64,000 nt of DNA from CAYLJJ01 sp964384025 (GTDB lineage: Bacteria; Myxococcota_A; Bradymonadia; UBA7976; UBA1532). The notes under the pieces are model-generated. The model was given only the letters and a program-made list of their open reading frames with translations. It had not been told where the DNA came from and did no database searches. Numbering within the stretch: the first letter of the stretch is position 1; every line of letters begins with the position of its first letter. Location: the NCBI GenBank assembly GCA_964384025.1, contig CAYLJJ010000019.1, positions 11,361-75,360 of the forward strand. Direction: 5' to 3'. Below, one piece after another: positions 54,797 through 63,998 of the stretch. The translations under genes were made by a program, and so were the position numbers.

Positions 54797-56827
54797 ATGA
54801 GCCCCCTGCGCTTGCTCCTGATCCTAAACCTGAGCCTTGCCTGTAGCGACAAACAGGAGGAGCAGGTTACCCCCATTTTTGACACCAGCCCCAGCCCTTG
54901 TCAGGCCCCTGAGGGGGAGATCCGCCGCTGTGGCCTCTTCCTCTTCTCTCCTCTAAAAGCAGGGCAACAGGCTCAACGTGAACTGGATCTGTTGAACCGT
55001 GGAAAGGGAGATCTGGTCATCAAGGATCTGCGCTTAGAGGATGAGTCTACTGCGGGAGAGTTCAAGCTCTTTATCAAGGGTACAGAAGGAGAACACTTAG
55101 AGCTTCCTGAACTGCTGGAACTACCCGGTGGAGAGGAGTATCGCTTGACACTGCTCCTGATCTACCGCCCTGAGGATGACTCCAGCGAGCCAGACACAGG
55201 GGTGCTGAGGTTTAGGAGCAATGATCCCCAATCTCTAGAGGTGGAGATCCCCATCCTCACTGGAGGGCGAGGGGCAGAGATTCGCGTGGTTCCTAATGCT
55301 CTGAACTTTGGGCCTGTGGAGGCGGGAGAGGAGGCTGAGCGTGAGCTTCAAATCTCCAATTCAGGTGTGGTTAACCTACAGATCGATGGCTTTAATATCA
55401 GTGGAAGTCCCGACTTCTCTCTCTTCTATGAGGGAGAGGTGCTCAGCTCAGAGAGGTCCCTAAATATACCCTCGGGAGAGAATCTCAATGTTCAGCTTAG
55501 GTATGCCCCCCCTGCAGCCGGACCTGATGAGGGAGAACTTCAGATCCTGAGCAATGATGGTACACAGCGTATGACGACGGTGCCCCTGAGCGCCAATGGC
55601 GCTGAGGCTTGCTTACGCCTCCTACCTCAACTCCTAGAGTTTCCCTCAGCTCTGCGTGTTGATGATCCCGAGGGTCCCACTCCAAATCGTCAAGCTCTCA
55701 GCTTTCAGAGCTGCGGCCAGAGCGTCCTACGCGTAGAGCGGCTGGAGTTTGACCAGGAGGTATTTGGGTTGATTGAAGATCCTCTACCCTTAGAATTGCC
55801 CGCTGCCTTTGGAACAGAGTTTCCCACTCAGCAGTTGGTAGTCGGCTTCTGGCCCCTGGAATTGGGATCGGTAGGTGGGCGGATGCAGGTGTATAGCAAC
55901 GCCAGCGGTTCCCCCCACAGCGTGGATCTCTTTGGACGAGGTGTGGATAACGCCTGCCCTTTCCCCGCAGTAGTGGTGGATCGTTTTGATGTAGCTCCTC
56001 TAGATCAGCTCCTCTTGGATGGCAGCCCCTCCTTTGATCCAGGGGGGGAAGTGCGGCGCTGGGAATGGAGTGTCTTGAGCCGCCCCGACGGCAGCGTCTC
56101 TCAGATCTTTGAAGGTTTTGAGGATCCTCGACGCCCCGCTGATGGAGGGACCCCTGATGATCCAGAAACTCCAGAGGCGGTCTTCTTTGTGGATCTGGCC
56201 GGACACTATGAGATTGAGCTGAGGGTGATAGATAACTTAGGACAGATGAGCTGTGCGCCTGAGTCCACCCTGATCTCCATCGACGCTGTTCCTGAGAAGG
56301 ATCTCCATCTCCAGCTGGTTTGGTCTACTCCCGCAGATCCCGATGAGACCGATCTCTTTGGCACCGATGTGGATCTCCACCTGCGACATCAAAGCGGGGG
56401 AGACAGCTGGGGAGAGCGCGCTGGTGGCTGGGATTGCTACTTCGCCAACACCGGTCCAGACTGGGGAGTGCAGGGAGATGTCGCCGATAACCCCAGCTTG
56501 GATATCGATGATCGCAACGGCGCGGGGCCTGAGAACATCAACTTGGCCCGTCCAGAGCCTGGCGTTACCTATGACATCGGGGTCCTCTACTTTAAGTCCG
56601 AGAGCAGTTTTAACCAGCCAGATGCTGATCCTCGCATCGAACATCTCAGCTACGCTACGCTCCGCCTTTATATCCACGGTGAGTTGATGCTCGAGTTTGT
56701 GGATAGAGAATTAACACAAGTCAACCAGCTCTGGTGGGTCGCTGGCTTGGAATGGTGTGAGGATCTGCTCCGCTGTCCAATCATTCACCCCCATGATCAG
56801 ATTCTTCAAGATCTTATGGCCCCCTGA
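54797..56827 (+). CDS. ASH/PKD lipoprotein, paralogue 2
   Basis: The 676-residue protein has a lipoprotein signal (LLLILNLSLACSDK, Cys at residue 16). It has the same domain order as paralogue 1: ASH domains (NFGPVEAGEEAERELQISNSG), a PKD-like domain (LLDGSPSFDPGGEV, YEIELRVIDNLG) and the DLH...CYF...DIDD C-terminal domain (GTDVDLHLRHQ, NPSLDIDDRNGAGPENI). It starts six bases after paralogue 1 and shares its transcript. The C-terminal domain is conserved between the two while the ASH part has diverged. Confidence 0.85.
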   Translation: MSPLRLLLILNLSLACSDKQEEQVTPIFDTSPSPCQAPEGEIRRCGLFLFSPLKAGQQAQRELDLLNRGKGDLVIKDLRLEDESTAGEFKLFIKGTEGEHLELPELLELPGGEEYRLTLLLIYRPEDDSSEPDTGVLRFRSNDPQSLEVEIPILTGGRGAEIRVVPNALNFGPVEAGEEAERELQISNSGVVNLQIDGFNISGSPDFSLFYEGEVLSSERSLNIPSGENLNVQLRYAPPAAGPDEGELQILSNDGTQRMTTVPLSANGAEACLRLLPQLLEFPSALRVDDPEGPTPNRQALSFQSCGQSVLRVERLEFDQEVFGLIEDPLPLELPAAFGTEFPTQQLVVGFWPLELGSVGGRMQVYSNASGSPHSVDLFGRGVDNACPFPAVVVDRFDVAPLDQLLLDGSPSFDPGGEVRRWEWSVLSRPDGSVSQIFEGFEDPRRPADGGTPDDPETPEAVFFVDLAGHYEIELRVIDNLGQMSCAPESTLISIDAVPEKDLHLQLVWSTPADPDETDLFGTDVDLHLRHQSGGDSWGERAGGWDCYFANTGPDWGVQGDVADNPSLDIDDRNGAGPENINLARPEPGVTYDIGVLYFKSESSFNQPDADPRIEHLSYATLRLYIHGELMLEFVDRELTQVNQLWWVAGLEWCEDLLRCPIIHPHDQILQDLMAP

Positions 56828-56838
56828 GCCTTTAGGTT

Positions 56839-56862
56839 CAAAGGCAGCGTAGGTTGCCTTTG
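56839..56862. other. Intergenic hairpin
   Basis: CAAAGGCA at 56839-56846 and TGCCTTTG at 56855-56862 form a perfect 8-bp stem with an 8-base loop between two co-directional genes. No T tract follows. It may be an attenuator or an RNA-processing site. Confidence 0.35.
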
Positions 56863-56895
56863 CCCAGGCTGCGGACCTCGCCTCAAGGAGTCCCG

Positions 56896-59800
56896 ATGAA
56901 ACTCAGCCTCCCCCTGCTGCTCTCCACACTCTTCCTCCTCAGCCTGGGCTGCAAGGATGATTCAGACGGGGGCATCACGGGTACAGAATTTCCCCGCCTA
57001 AAGTCTGATCCCACTGAACTCCTCTTCCCGGTGGGACAGCTTGGCCAAGGCTCTTCACGTACAATCCGCCTGAGCAATGAAGGGGGCAGCCGTCTGCGCA
57101 TCACGCAGATTGACCTATCCAACACGCTCGACTCCCGAGAGTTTGTGTTGGAGCACTCCAACCTCCCTATCATCCTGGAGGGAGGGGAGGGGACCTCCCT
57201 GGCGCTGGCCTACACCCCCCGCAACGCTGGGACCGATCATGGAAATCTGATCATCAACTCCAACGATCCCAACAACCCGGCGGAGATTCCGATCAACAGC
57301 GTAGAGGCCAACACGGAGCTGCGTTGGAGACCTGAACGCCTAGTCTATATGAGCGAGGACAGCAGCCCCATCACCGAGACCCTCATCCTGGATAACTTGG
57401 GCTCCGTACCTGTAAGATTGCTTGAGGTTTATCTCGCTGAGGAGACAGACGGTGAGTTCAAGTTAGAGCCTCTTCCAGCGCCTCTCCCAACCCTCGATAA
57501 CCGGGACAGCACTCAGGTCCAGGTGACCTATACACCAGAGGGGTTTGACCGAGATGAAGGCACGCTGATCCTGGTTACAGATGATCCTCTCAATCCACAC
57601 ATTTATGTCCCTCTCATCGGGAACCAGCCCACAGGGCAGCTCCTGCCTTCACCCTCCTCGATCAACTTTGGCGCGCTGAACCCAGATACAGAGTCAGAGA
57701 TCATTGAGTTGGTGTTGGAGAATGTGGGTAACGCCAGCCTGCATATTCAAGAGTTGCAATTCTCTGCCGCCCCTCCTGGGGTTAATGAGCAGTTCTTGCT
57801 GCATGATCTACCCGACAGCTTCCCCATCAGTATCGCCCCAGATGAGATCTACACTCTGGGGGTTCAGTACCGGCCCACCGAGCAAGCCCGACATGAGACT
57901 GGCTTAGCGATCCGCACCAGTGATCCTCTCAAGCCGGTCACAGTGGTCCCTGTCCAGGGCCGAGTGAAGACCCGCTGTATCACCTTCGCCCCTGAGCGCC
58001 TCGACTTTGGCGCCATCGCTCTTACCGAGAGCAGCGCTCACAAACAGTTGGGGATCGTTAACTGTGGAGATCTTCCCGTCACCCTCAGCTCCATTCAACT
58101 GGAGGGAGATCCCAACTTCCACTGGACCCCAGCAGCAGGAGAACCGGAGGAGGAGGTGCTGATCCCTGGCCTGAGCACTTATCTCCTGGAGCTTTGGTAT
58201 GAGAACCTTGATTTGCAGCAGAGTATCTCCGCTGACGCTCTCCTCAAGATCGAGAACAATACCCCAGAGCAGCCTCTCCTTGAGGTTCCCCTCAGCGCCT
58301 TTGGCGGAGGGGCTCCCACCTGCAATCTCTTGGTGATCCCCAGCCAGATGAACTTTGGCTTGGTAAGCCGTGGTCAGACCCGAACGCGAAGCTTTGAGGT
58401 GATCAACGCGGGTACAGGACGCTGTGAGATCCGCGCTCAGCGAGTAGACTCTTTTAACCTCTTCGGCCCCCCCAGCTTTATCCTGACCCAGCCCATCGCT
58501 GACTTGATGGTGCTTCCAGGCGCGAGCAGCACTCTGGAGATCACATTCCGTGCTCAAAGCTTTTTCGCAGAGCAGGGGCATTTGGTGATCGATTATTGGG
58601 ACCCCTTCCTGGATCAGATGAAGGTGGCCGAGGCTCGGATGAGCGGCCTGGGCGGAGAGAGTCATATCGAGGTGATCCCTGGTCGCCTCGATTTTGGAGC
58701 GGTCACGGCAGGAGAGTGTGCCTCTCAGGAGGAGCATGTCACCGTCTACAATACTGGGATTGTCGATCTCTGCATCACTGAAATCCTCTTTGAGGGAGAT
58801 TGTAACGAATTTATCCTCATCGATTATCCAGTAGCAGATGAAGATGGCTGTATCAATGTCACCCGCAATAATCCAGCTCCCATCGTCTTGGTCTATGAGC
58901 CTGGAAACCTTGGGGTCGATGAATGTGAGCTTGTCTTGGTCTCCAGTGATCAAGATAATCCTCGTATGCTTGTCCCTATACTGGGAGAAGGAGTTCGAGA
59001 GCGCAGTCAGACGGATATCTTTGTTCAAACCAGTGGTCAGACCGTGGATGTGCTCTTTATGGTAGACAACTCTGGTTCTATGTCTGAAGAACAGGATAAT
59101 CTGGATGAAAACTTCGCTGAGTTTATCAGAGGTGCAGATACTTTCTCCAATGACTACCAATTGGGTATCATCACCAGTGATATGGACAATGAGGAGCAGA
59201 AGGGTCGCCTTCAGGGTAACCCACGTGTGATGGCCAATAACCCAGATATTGAAAATCAGTTTGCCAATACGGTCCATGTCGGGACCGAGGGCGCGGGTGA
59301 GGAGCATGGCCTTGAGGCAGCTCACCATGCCCTCTCCGATCCCCTGGCCTTTGATTCAGGGTTGGCCTGCACTGCAAACGCTGACTGCGCGGAACCTGAC
59401 CTCTGCGTTGAAGGCTTCTGTGGTGGCTTTAACCGAGGCTTCCTGCGAGAGGAGGCGGCCCTGGAGATCATCTTCGTGAGTGATGAGGATGACTTCTCTC
59501 CTGCAACCCTCAACTTCTATGTCGACTTCTTTAAAAATCTCAAAGGCTTCCGCAATGAGGGCCGTTTTCATGCCCACGCCATTGTAGGCGCACGGGGAGG
59601 ACACAGCGCCTCCTGTGAGGGTCCCGGTGGACAGGCCGACGCTGGACAGCGCTATGTAGAGGTCGCTCACAGGAGCAACGGTCAGGTCTATAGCATCTGT
59701 GATGATGACTTCGGGCGCCCTCTCCAGGAGTTGGGTAACCAAGCCTTTGGACTCCCTCGACAGTTCTTCCTCTCTCGTCCCGCTGAACGGGCTTCGGTAG

Positions 59801-59946
59801 AAGTCCTGATCGGTGGCCAGCCCGCTGAGGGTTGGTCCTATGATCAGGAGAGCAACTCGGTGATCTTTGAAGAGGAGTTTATCCCGCAGCCTGGAGAGCA
59901 GATCGAGGTCTCTTATGAGGCCCAGTGCTTTCCCCGTCGGCTTTGA
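56896..59946 (+). CDS. ASH-repeat lipoprotein with von Willebrand A domain
   Basis: The 1016-residue protein starts at ATG 56896 (AAGGAG at 56885-56890; the frame is open from 56854). It has a lipoprotein signal (LFLLSLGCKDD, Cys at residue 19). Six or so ASH domains cover about residues 30-700, for example INFGALNPDTESEIIELVLENVG. A von Willebrand A domain has the intact MIDAS start MVDNSGSMSEEQDN near residue 722. A Cys-containing insert lies in the vWA domain (CTANADCAEPDLCVEGFCGG). The length and layout suggest an extended surface adhesin with a metal-dependent ligand-binding head. Confidence 0.87.
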   Translation: MKLSLPLLLSTLFLLSLGCKDDSDGGITGTEFPRLKSDPTELLFPVGQLGQGSSRTIRLSNEGGSRLRITQIDLSNTLDSREFVLEHSNLPIILEGGEGTSLALAYTPRNAGTDHGNLIINSNDPNNPAEIPINSVEANTELRWRPERLVYMSEDSSPITETLILDNLGSVPVRLLEVYLAEETDGEFKLEPLPAPLPTLDNRDSTQVQVTYTPEGFDRDEGTLILVTDDPLNPHIYVPLIGNQPTGQLLPSPSSINFGALNPDTESEIIELVLENVGNASLHIQELQFSAAPPGVNEQFLLHDLPDSFPISIAPDEIYTLGVQYRPTEQARHETGLAIRTSDPLKPVTVVPVQGRVKTRCITFAPERLDFGAIALTESSAHKQLGIVNCGDLPVTLSSIQLEGDPNFHWTPAAGEPEEEVLIPGLSTYLLELWYENLDLQQSISADALLKIENNTPEQPLLEVPLSAFGGGAPTCNLLVIPSQMNFGLVSRGQTRTRSFEVINAGTGRCEIRAQRVDSFNLFGPPSFILTQPIADLMVLPGASSTLEITFRAQSFFAEQGHLVIDYWDPFLDQMKVAEARMSGLGGESHIEVIPGRLDFGAVTAGECASQEEHVTVYNTGIVDLCITEILFEGDCNEFILIDYPVADEDGCINVTRNNPAPIVLVYEPGNLGVDECELVLVSSDQDNPRMLVPILGEGVRERSQTDIFVQTSGQTVDVLFMVDNSGSMSEEQDNLDENFAEFIRGADTFSNDYQLGIITSDMDNEEQKGRLQGNPRVMANNPDIENQFANTVHVGTEGAGEEHGLEAAHHALSDPLAFDSGLACTANADCAEPDLCVEGFCGGFNRGFLREEAALEIIFVSDEDDFSPATLNFYVDFFKNLKGFRNEGRFHAHAIVGARGGHSASCEGPGGQADAGQRYVEVAHRSNGQVYSICDDDFGRPLQELGNQAFGLPRQFFLSRPAERASVEVLIGGQPAEGWSYDQESNSVIFEEEFIPQPGEQIEVSYEAQCFPRRL

Positions 59947-59992
59947 AAGAACAAACGCAGAACAGTTTAAACATCTTTAGAGAGATAAACTC

Positions 59993-61594
59993 ATGAGGCA
60001 GCTCCTCCTCCTCCCGCTCCTTCTCCTCGCCTGTGATGATGGCTTCAGCCAATCTGAGTCTGCAGATATCATCGTCGAGCCCAGCTCTGAGCTGGTTTTC
60101 AGCCGCGTCGGTAAGGATGACAGTGCCGTTCAGAAAGTGCGGATCCAACACGGGGGTGAGATCCCCTTTAACATCACCGCGATCTATCTCACGCGACCGG
60201 GTGAGGATGAACCGGATGGCTGTGATCTCAAACAGCACGGAGTCAACCCTGGAGAACTCCTGCCCCCCGAGATGGAGACCTGTGATTTCTATATCGAGAG
60301 CCGTGCAGAGTGGCCTAAGGAGCTGGACAATAACCAGTTCATCGATATCGACATCCGCTATAAACAGAGAGGCGCCGATGCCCCCTCAGACCGAGAGCTG
60401 GTGATTCAGCACGATATCGTCTCTGACCGTATGGAGCCTGTACGTTTGCAGGTGATAGTTCACTCAGGACAGCCTCAGTTGGCGACTGACCCCAACACCG
60501 TTGCTTTTCCTCCCAGCATCTCCTCTGAGAAGATGGTTGCTATCCACAACTTGGGAAATGCACCCCTCAATGTGGATCGAATCTTCCTCAGGCATCTGAC
60601 CGATCCTGTCGTAGATCCGCGTACAGGAGAGTCTCGACCGCTCTTCTCTCTTAACCCTCCCCCAGATGCACCCTGGGAGATCCAGCCGAATGAGTCGGAG
60701 CAGGTGATCCTGCGCTTTGAACCAGAACCCAGTCACAGCGAGCCCGCCATCGCTGAGCTGGTGTTCCAGAGCAATGACTATCGCAACGGCCGCTGTGTTG
60801 ATCAGCCGGAGCGCAGCTGCACCGGAGCGGATGGTTGCGCTGCTGATGATCTCTGTATGGGAGAGCACAGTGTCCATGTTACTTCCGAAGAGATCCAGGG
60901 TCTCTTGGAGATCAGCCCCTCTCCAGTGATCTTTGGTCGTCCCCAGGCAGGTGCTCAGATTGAGAAGCAGATCAACTTTAGCAATCTGGGCCTTCGTACT
61001 CTCTTTGTCTTAGATATGCACCTCCTCCAAGAGGCAGAGGACTACAGTCTGGGAGCTGCACAGATCAGCTTCCAACTCCAGGGTGGAGCCAGCAAGCAGA
61101 TCACCATCACCTATGCTCCCAGAAGCGCCGAGGGTGGAGACGCAACCTTGGTAGTGGAGACCGACGCTGACAATGCCAGCACAGATCCGGGCTATAATAA
61201 CCTCATCGTCAAGGTCCCCCTGGTGCGTACAGGGGAGAGCCTCCCTGGCATCTTGCATGTGGATCCGATGGTCCTGGATCTCTCTGAAGCTCCTCGGGGA
61301 GGCAGCCTTTCAGGGATCGTGACCCTCAGCAATCCAGGCGGTGCTCCTCTACATATCAGTCGCATCGCCTTGAGCAGCTCAGACGACGCTGAGTTTATGC
61401 CCTCAGATCCTCAATTCAGCTTGATCAGAGGCGCTGAGTTGTCTCTGTTGGAGACGGGCGCGAGCCATGAGATTGAGATCAGCTTTAGTCGTCCCACCGA
61501 GGGCAATGCGGTCTATGCTGGGACCCTACTGATCTTCTCTGATGAAGCGGGTCTCGCCTCTGTAAATCTTATGGCTCAGCCTCCCCGAGATTAA
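59993..61594 (+). CDS. ASH-domain lipoprotein
   Basis: The 533-residue protein has a lipoprotein signal (LLLLPLLLLACDDG, Cys at residue 14). Four ASH-type domains follow, for example LVFSRVGKDDSAVQKVRIQHG and VIFGRPQAGAQIEKQINFSN. A Cys-rich loop (CVDQPERSCTGADGCAADDLC) sits in the second domain. It lacks the PKD, vWA and DLH C-terminal parts of its neighbours. It is the last of four ASH lipoproteins on the same strand and is probably co-transcribed. Confidence 0.83.
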   Translation: MRQLLLLPLLLLACDDGFSQSESADIIVEPSSELVFSRVGKDDSAVQKVRIQHGGEIPFNITAIYLTRPGEDEPDGCDLKQHGVNPGELLPPEMETCDFYIESRAEWPKELDNNQFIDIDIRYKQRGADAPSDRELVIQHDIVSDRMEPVRLQVIVHSGQPQLATDPNTVAFPPSISSEKMVAIHNLGNAPLNVDRIFLRHLTDPVVDPRTGESRPLFSLNPPPDAPWEIQPNESEQVILRFEPEPSHSEPAIAELVFQSNDYRNGRCVDQPERSCTGADGCAADDLCMGEHSVHVTSEEIQGLLEISPSPVIFGRPQAGAQIEKQINFSNLGLRTLFVLDMHLLQEAEDYSLGAAQISFQLQGGASKQITITYAPRSAEGGDATLVVETDADNASTDPGYNNLIVKVPLVRTGESLPGILHVDPMVLDLSEAPRGGSLSGIVTLSNPGGAPLHISRIALSSSDDAEFMPSDPQFSLIRGAELSLLETGASHEIEISFSRPTEGNAVYAGTLLIFSDEAGLASVNLMAQPPRD

Positions 61595-61610
61595 GTAAAG
61601 CCAAAAGCCC

Positions 61611-62090
61611 ATGAGCGACTATCCCAGCCTCCTCCAGAAGGTAGACAACTTCATCACCCTGGCTGAGGAGTTACAACGCCCTCACTTACGCTGTGCTCCT
61701 GGCTGTGATGACTGCTGCCGTTTGGAACGCAATGCTTTTCAAGTGGAGATCAAGCATATCCGCGCTTGGCTTCAATCCCGCCCAGCTCTGTTAAGCCTCC
61801 TACGCGCCCGCTCAGAGGAGCCCACGCGCTGCTGCTTCCTTAACGCTGAAGGGCGATGCGATATCTACCCTGTGCGTCCCATCATCTGCCGCAGCCATGG
61901 CCCCGCGCTGCGGCAAGGAGAGCAGCTCCTTCACTGCGCCCTAAATTTTGAGGAGGGTGATCCTGAGACCCTGCCTCCAGAGGCGCTCCTTAATCTGGAT
62001 CTGCTCAACACCCTCCTGATGCTGATCAATCAAGCCGCCTTAGAGCCTGGAGAGGTCCCTAGAGCGCCCCTCTCCACAGCACTTCAGTAG
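61611..62090 (+). CDS. YkgJ-family cysteine-cluster protein
   Basis: The 159-residue protein has the YkgJ cysteine pattern: CAPGCDDCCRLE near residues 26-37, then CCFLNAEGRCDIYPVRPIICRSHG near residues 70-95, with a further Cys near 108. The family is thought to bind zinc or an iron-sulphur cluster. It starts 16 bases after the last ASH lipoprotein. The protein has no signal, so it is cytosolic. Confidence 0.85.
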   Translation: MSDYPSLLQKVDNFITLAEELQRPHLRCAPGCDDCCRLERNAFQVEIKHIRAWLQSRPALLSLLRARSEEPTRCCFLNAEGRCDIYPVRPIICRSHGPALRQGEQLLHCALNFEEGDPETLPPEALLNLDLLNTLLMLINQAALEPGEVPRAPLSTALQ

Positions 62091-62094
62091 CCCC

Positions 62095-63507
62095 TTGTCA
62101 CTTGTCCAGGAGCTGCGCCTGCTCCCCAGAGCCTTGAGCCTTGCCGAGGCCCTCCGCTGGGGCCAACAGCGCTTTGAAGAGCCTCGGAAGCGCCTTGATG
62201 TTTGGCTGCGTTGGGAGAACTCTCAGGGCCTTAAGCGCTGCTGTCCTGAGCATCCAGGCGCTTGGATAAGCCTGAGCGCGCATCGCCCCCGCTCACTGGA
62301 GCTGTTGTGGGGGCTCAGGGGAGGATGGATCTCTCTGTGGGGAGAGCGGGGAGAGATCAGGTTTGGCTTGGAAGGGGAGCGTCCTCAGCGTTTTGACCTT
62401 CAGACCTCAGCTCTGGCTTTGGCCTTTAACGCCCGTGCGCCAGAGGAGCTGCCTCCAACCTCCAGCCCCCATTTACGAAGCTTGAGCGCCCGACTCCTCT
62501 TGAGCCAAGCTGAGGCACGGCAAAAGCCGGGACTCAAGGAACAGCTCCTCAGCGCCTGGATCGACTGGCTTCAGCCTGAGCGCTTGGAGCTGCGCTGCTC
62601 CGGGCCTGTGGAGCAGCTTGAAGCCCTGCTCCCTCAGCTGCGGCTCATCGGAGCCCCTCGCTTTGGCCTCTACAGTCAGGCAGGCGCCTCTCTCAGCTTG
62701 AATCAAGCTGAGGCGCTCTTGGCCTCAGAGCCTGATCCTGGAGATTGGGGTTGGGCCTGGAGTGGCCTCCAGTTGGGAGAAGCATTGGAGGGGAGATATT
62801 GGATCTGTCGAGAGGGACGGCGGAGCTTGGATCGTCTACGCCTCCAACTGGAGGCTGATGATCCCGACTCCCTCCTCGCTCAAGAGACTCAAGTTCGGCT
62901 GGCCTCGCGCTTTCCAGCAAGCCCTTGGAGCTTCGAGGGCCCCGCCCTAGAGAGTGAACGAGGCCAGCGATATCTAAAGATCCGGGCTGGTTTTAAGGTC
63001 GCCCTTGAAGCTGTTCAAGGCAGCCTTAAGCCTATACAGGCTCCCGGTTTTGAACCCATCGCCCTGCGCCTCTGGCTCTGGCGCAGAGGGCGACCTACAC
63101 CCGCTTTTGATCTTAAAGCTGCCCTGAGCGCTCTCCTCCGCCGGGCGCTTCCGGGTTTCTCTCCCTGTCTGGGGCGCTCTCTGAGCGAGGAGTTCAACTT
63201 GGACTACGAGCGCTTCGAAGGAGAGAGCTACCAGCTCTTGCGTTTCCACCGCCAACATAGTCCTCCCAGCTTTACGCTCTCTATCGGGATCAGCCGCTTC
63301 CGCCTCCCCGCTGAGGATATGAACCCCGCTCCAGGTCACAGCAGCCCGGCGCTCCTCCTTCCCCTGGAGGCGTTGATCTCAGCGCCTGTGAGTTGGATCT
63401 GTCTCTCAGCAGGGGATCTGCGTCGTGCGTTGGAGAAGCTGGAGGTTCTACTGCGTGGAGAGGTGGCCGCGTTCTTCTCAGCGGCTCAGGTTCAGGGAGA
63501 TCTTTAA
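62095..63507 (+). CDS. Uncharacterised Leu/Arg-rich protein
   Basis: The 470-residue product starts at TTG 62095, four bases after the YkgJ stop, and ends at 63507. It is Leu-, Arg-, Glu- and Trp-rich, with no signal peptide, membrane helix or motif I recognise. It may be co-transcribed with the YkgJ gene. Codon use matches its neighbours, so it is likely a real gene. Confidence 0.65.
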   Translation: MSLVQELRLLPRALSLAEALRWGQQRFEEPRKRLDVWLRWENSQGLKRCCPEHPGAWISLSAHRPRSLELLWGLRGGWISLWGERGEIRFGLEGERPQRFDLQTSALALAFNARAPEELPPTSSPHLRSLSARLLLSQAEARQKPGLKEQLLSAWIDWLQPERLELRCSGPVEQLEALLPQLRLIGAPRFGLYSQAGASLSLNQAEALLASEPDPGDWGWAWSGLQLGEALEGRYWICREGRRSLDRLRLQLEADDPDSLLAQETQVRLASRFPASPWSFEGPALESERGQRYLKIRAGFKVALEAVQGSLKPIQAPGFEPIALRLWLWRRGRPTPAFDLKAALSALLRRALPGFSPCLGRSLSEEFNLDYERFEGESYQLLRFHRQHSPPSFTLSIGISRFRLPAEDMNPAPGHSSPALLLPLEALISAPVSWICLSAGDLRRALEKLEVLLRGEVAAFFSAAQVQGDL

Positions 63508-63998
63508 AAAAGTGGCCCGCTGGCGCCTTGAACCCCTGCATGACCACAGCTGGAGCCACCAGGACCCCCTTGGCTAAAGTTTAGGGTGTTGTCTCCCAAC
63601 ACAGGATCGGAGCCCTCAGCGCGATAGATGGCGAAGGAAGCACCACCCGCGCCGCCACCACCACAGCCTCCATCTCCACCACGACCGCCGCTGCCTCCTT
63701 GACCACCACCTCGAGCATCATCGGCGCCACCGCCACCTGCACCAACACCGCCGCCATTGCCCCCTGAGCCACCCTGACCCCCATTACCTCCTCGTCCTCC
63801 ATCACCCGCGCTGAGTTCACAATGGTTTACGTTGGGAGAGGCAGCTGAGAGGAAGAGGGCAAAGGAGCCTCCTGCACCGCTGCCCGCTCTGCCTCCAAGG
63901 CCACCACCGCCGCCACCGCCACCACCACCCCCACCCCCACCACCAAAAAAAAAAACAAAAACACAAAAACAAAAACAAACAAAAAAAAAAATACACAC
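63504..63998 (-). CDS. Partial Gly-rich repeat protein (right edge)
   Basis: The readable part ends at 63504 with a convergent four-base overlap with the orphan gene. It is a C-terminal fragment of a Gly-rich protein, with GG-rich loops between short strands such as SFALFLSAASPNVNHCELS and SFAIYRAEGSDPVLGDNTLN. The strands look like rungs of a parallel beta helix. Beyond about 63920 the frame reads through low-complexity sequence and should not be trusted. Confidence 0.6.
   Translation of the reverse strand: MCIFFFVCFCFCVFVFFFGGGGGGGGGGGGGGGLGGRAGSGAGGSFALFLSAASPNVNHCELSAGDGGRGGNGGQGGSGGNGGGVGAGGGGADDARGGGQGGSGGRGGDGGCGGGGAGGASFAIYRAEGSDPVLGDNTLNFSQGGPGGSSCGHAGVQGASGPLF

Noticed and set aside
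57904..59328. 474-residue open frame on the minus strand
   Set aside because: It lies wholly opposite the ASH-vWA lipoprotein gene, has no signal or motif, and its composition is that of an antisense shadow.
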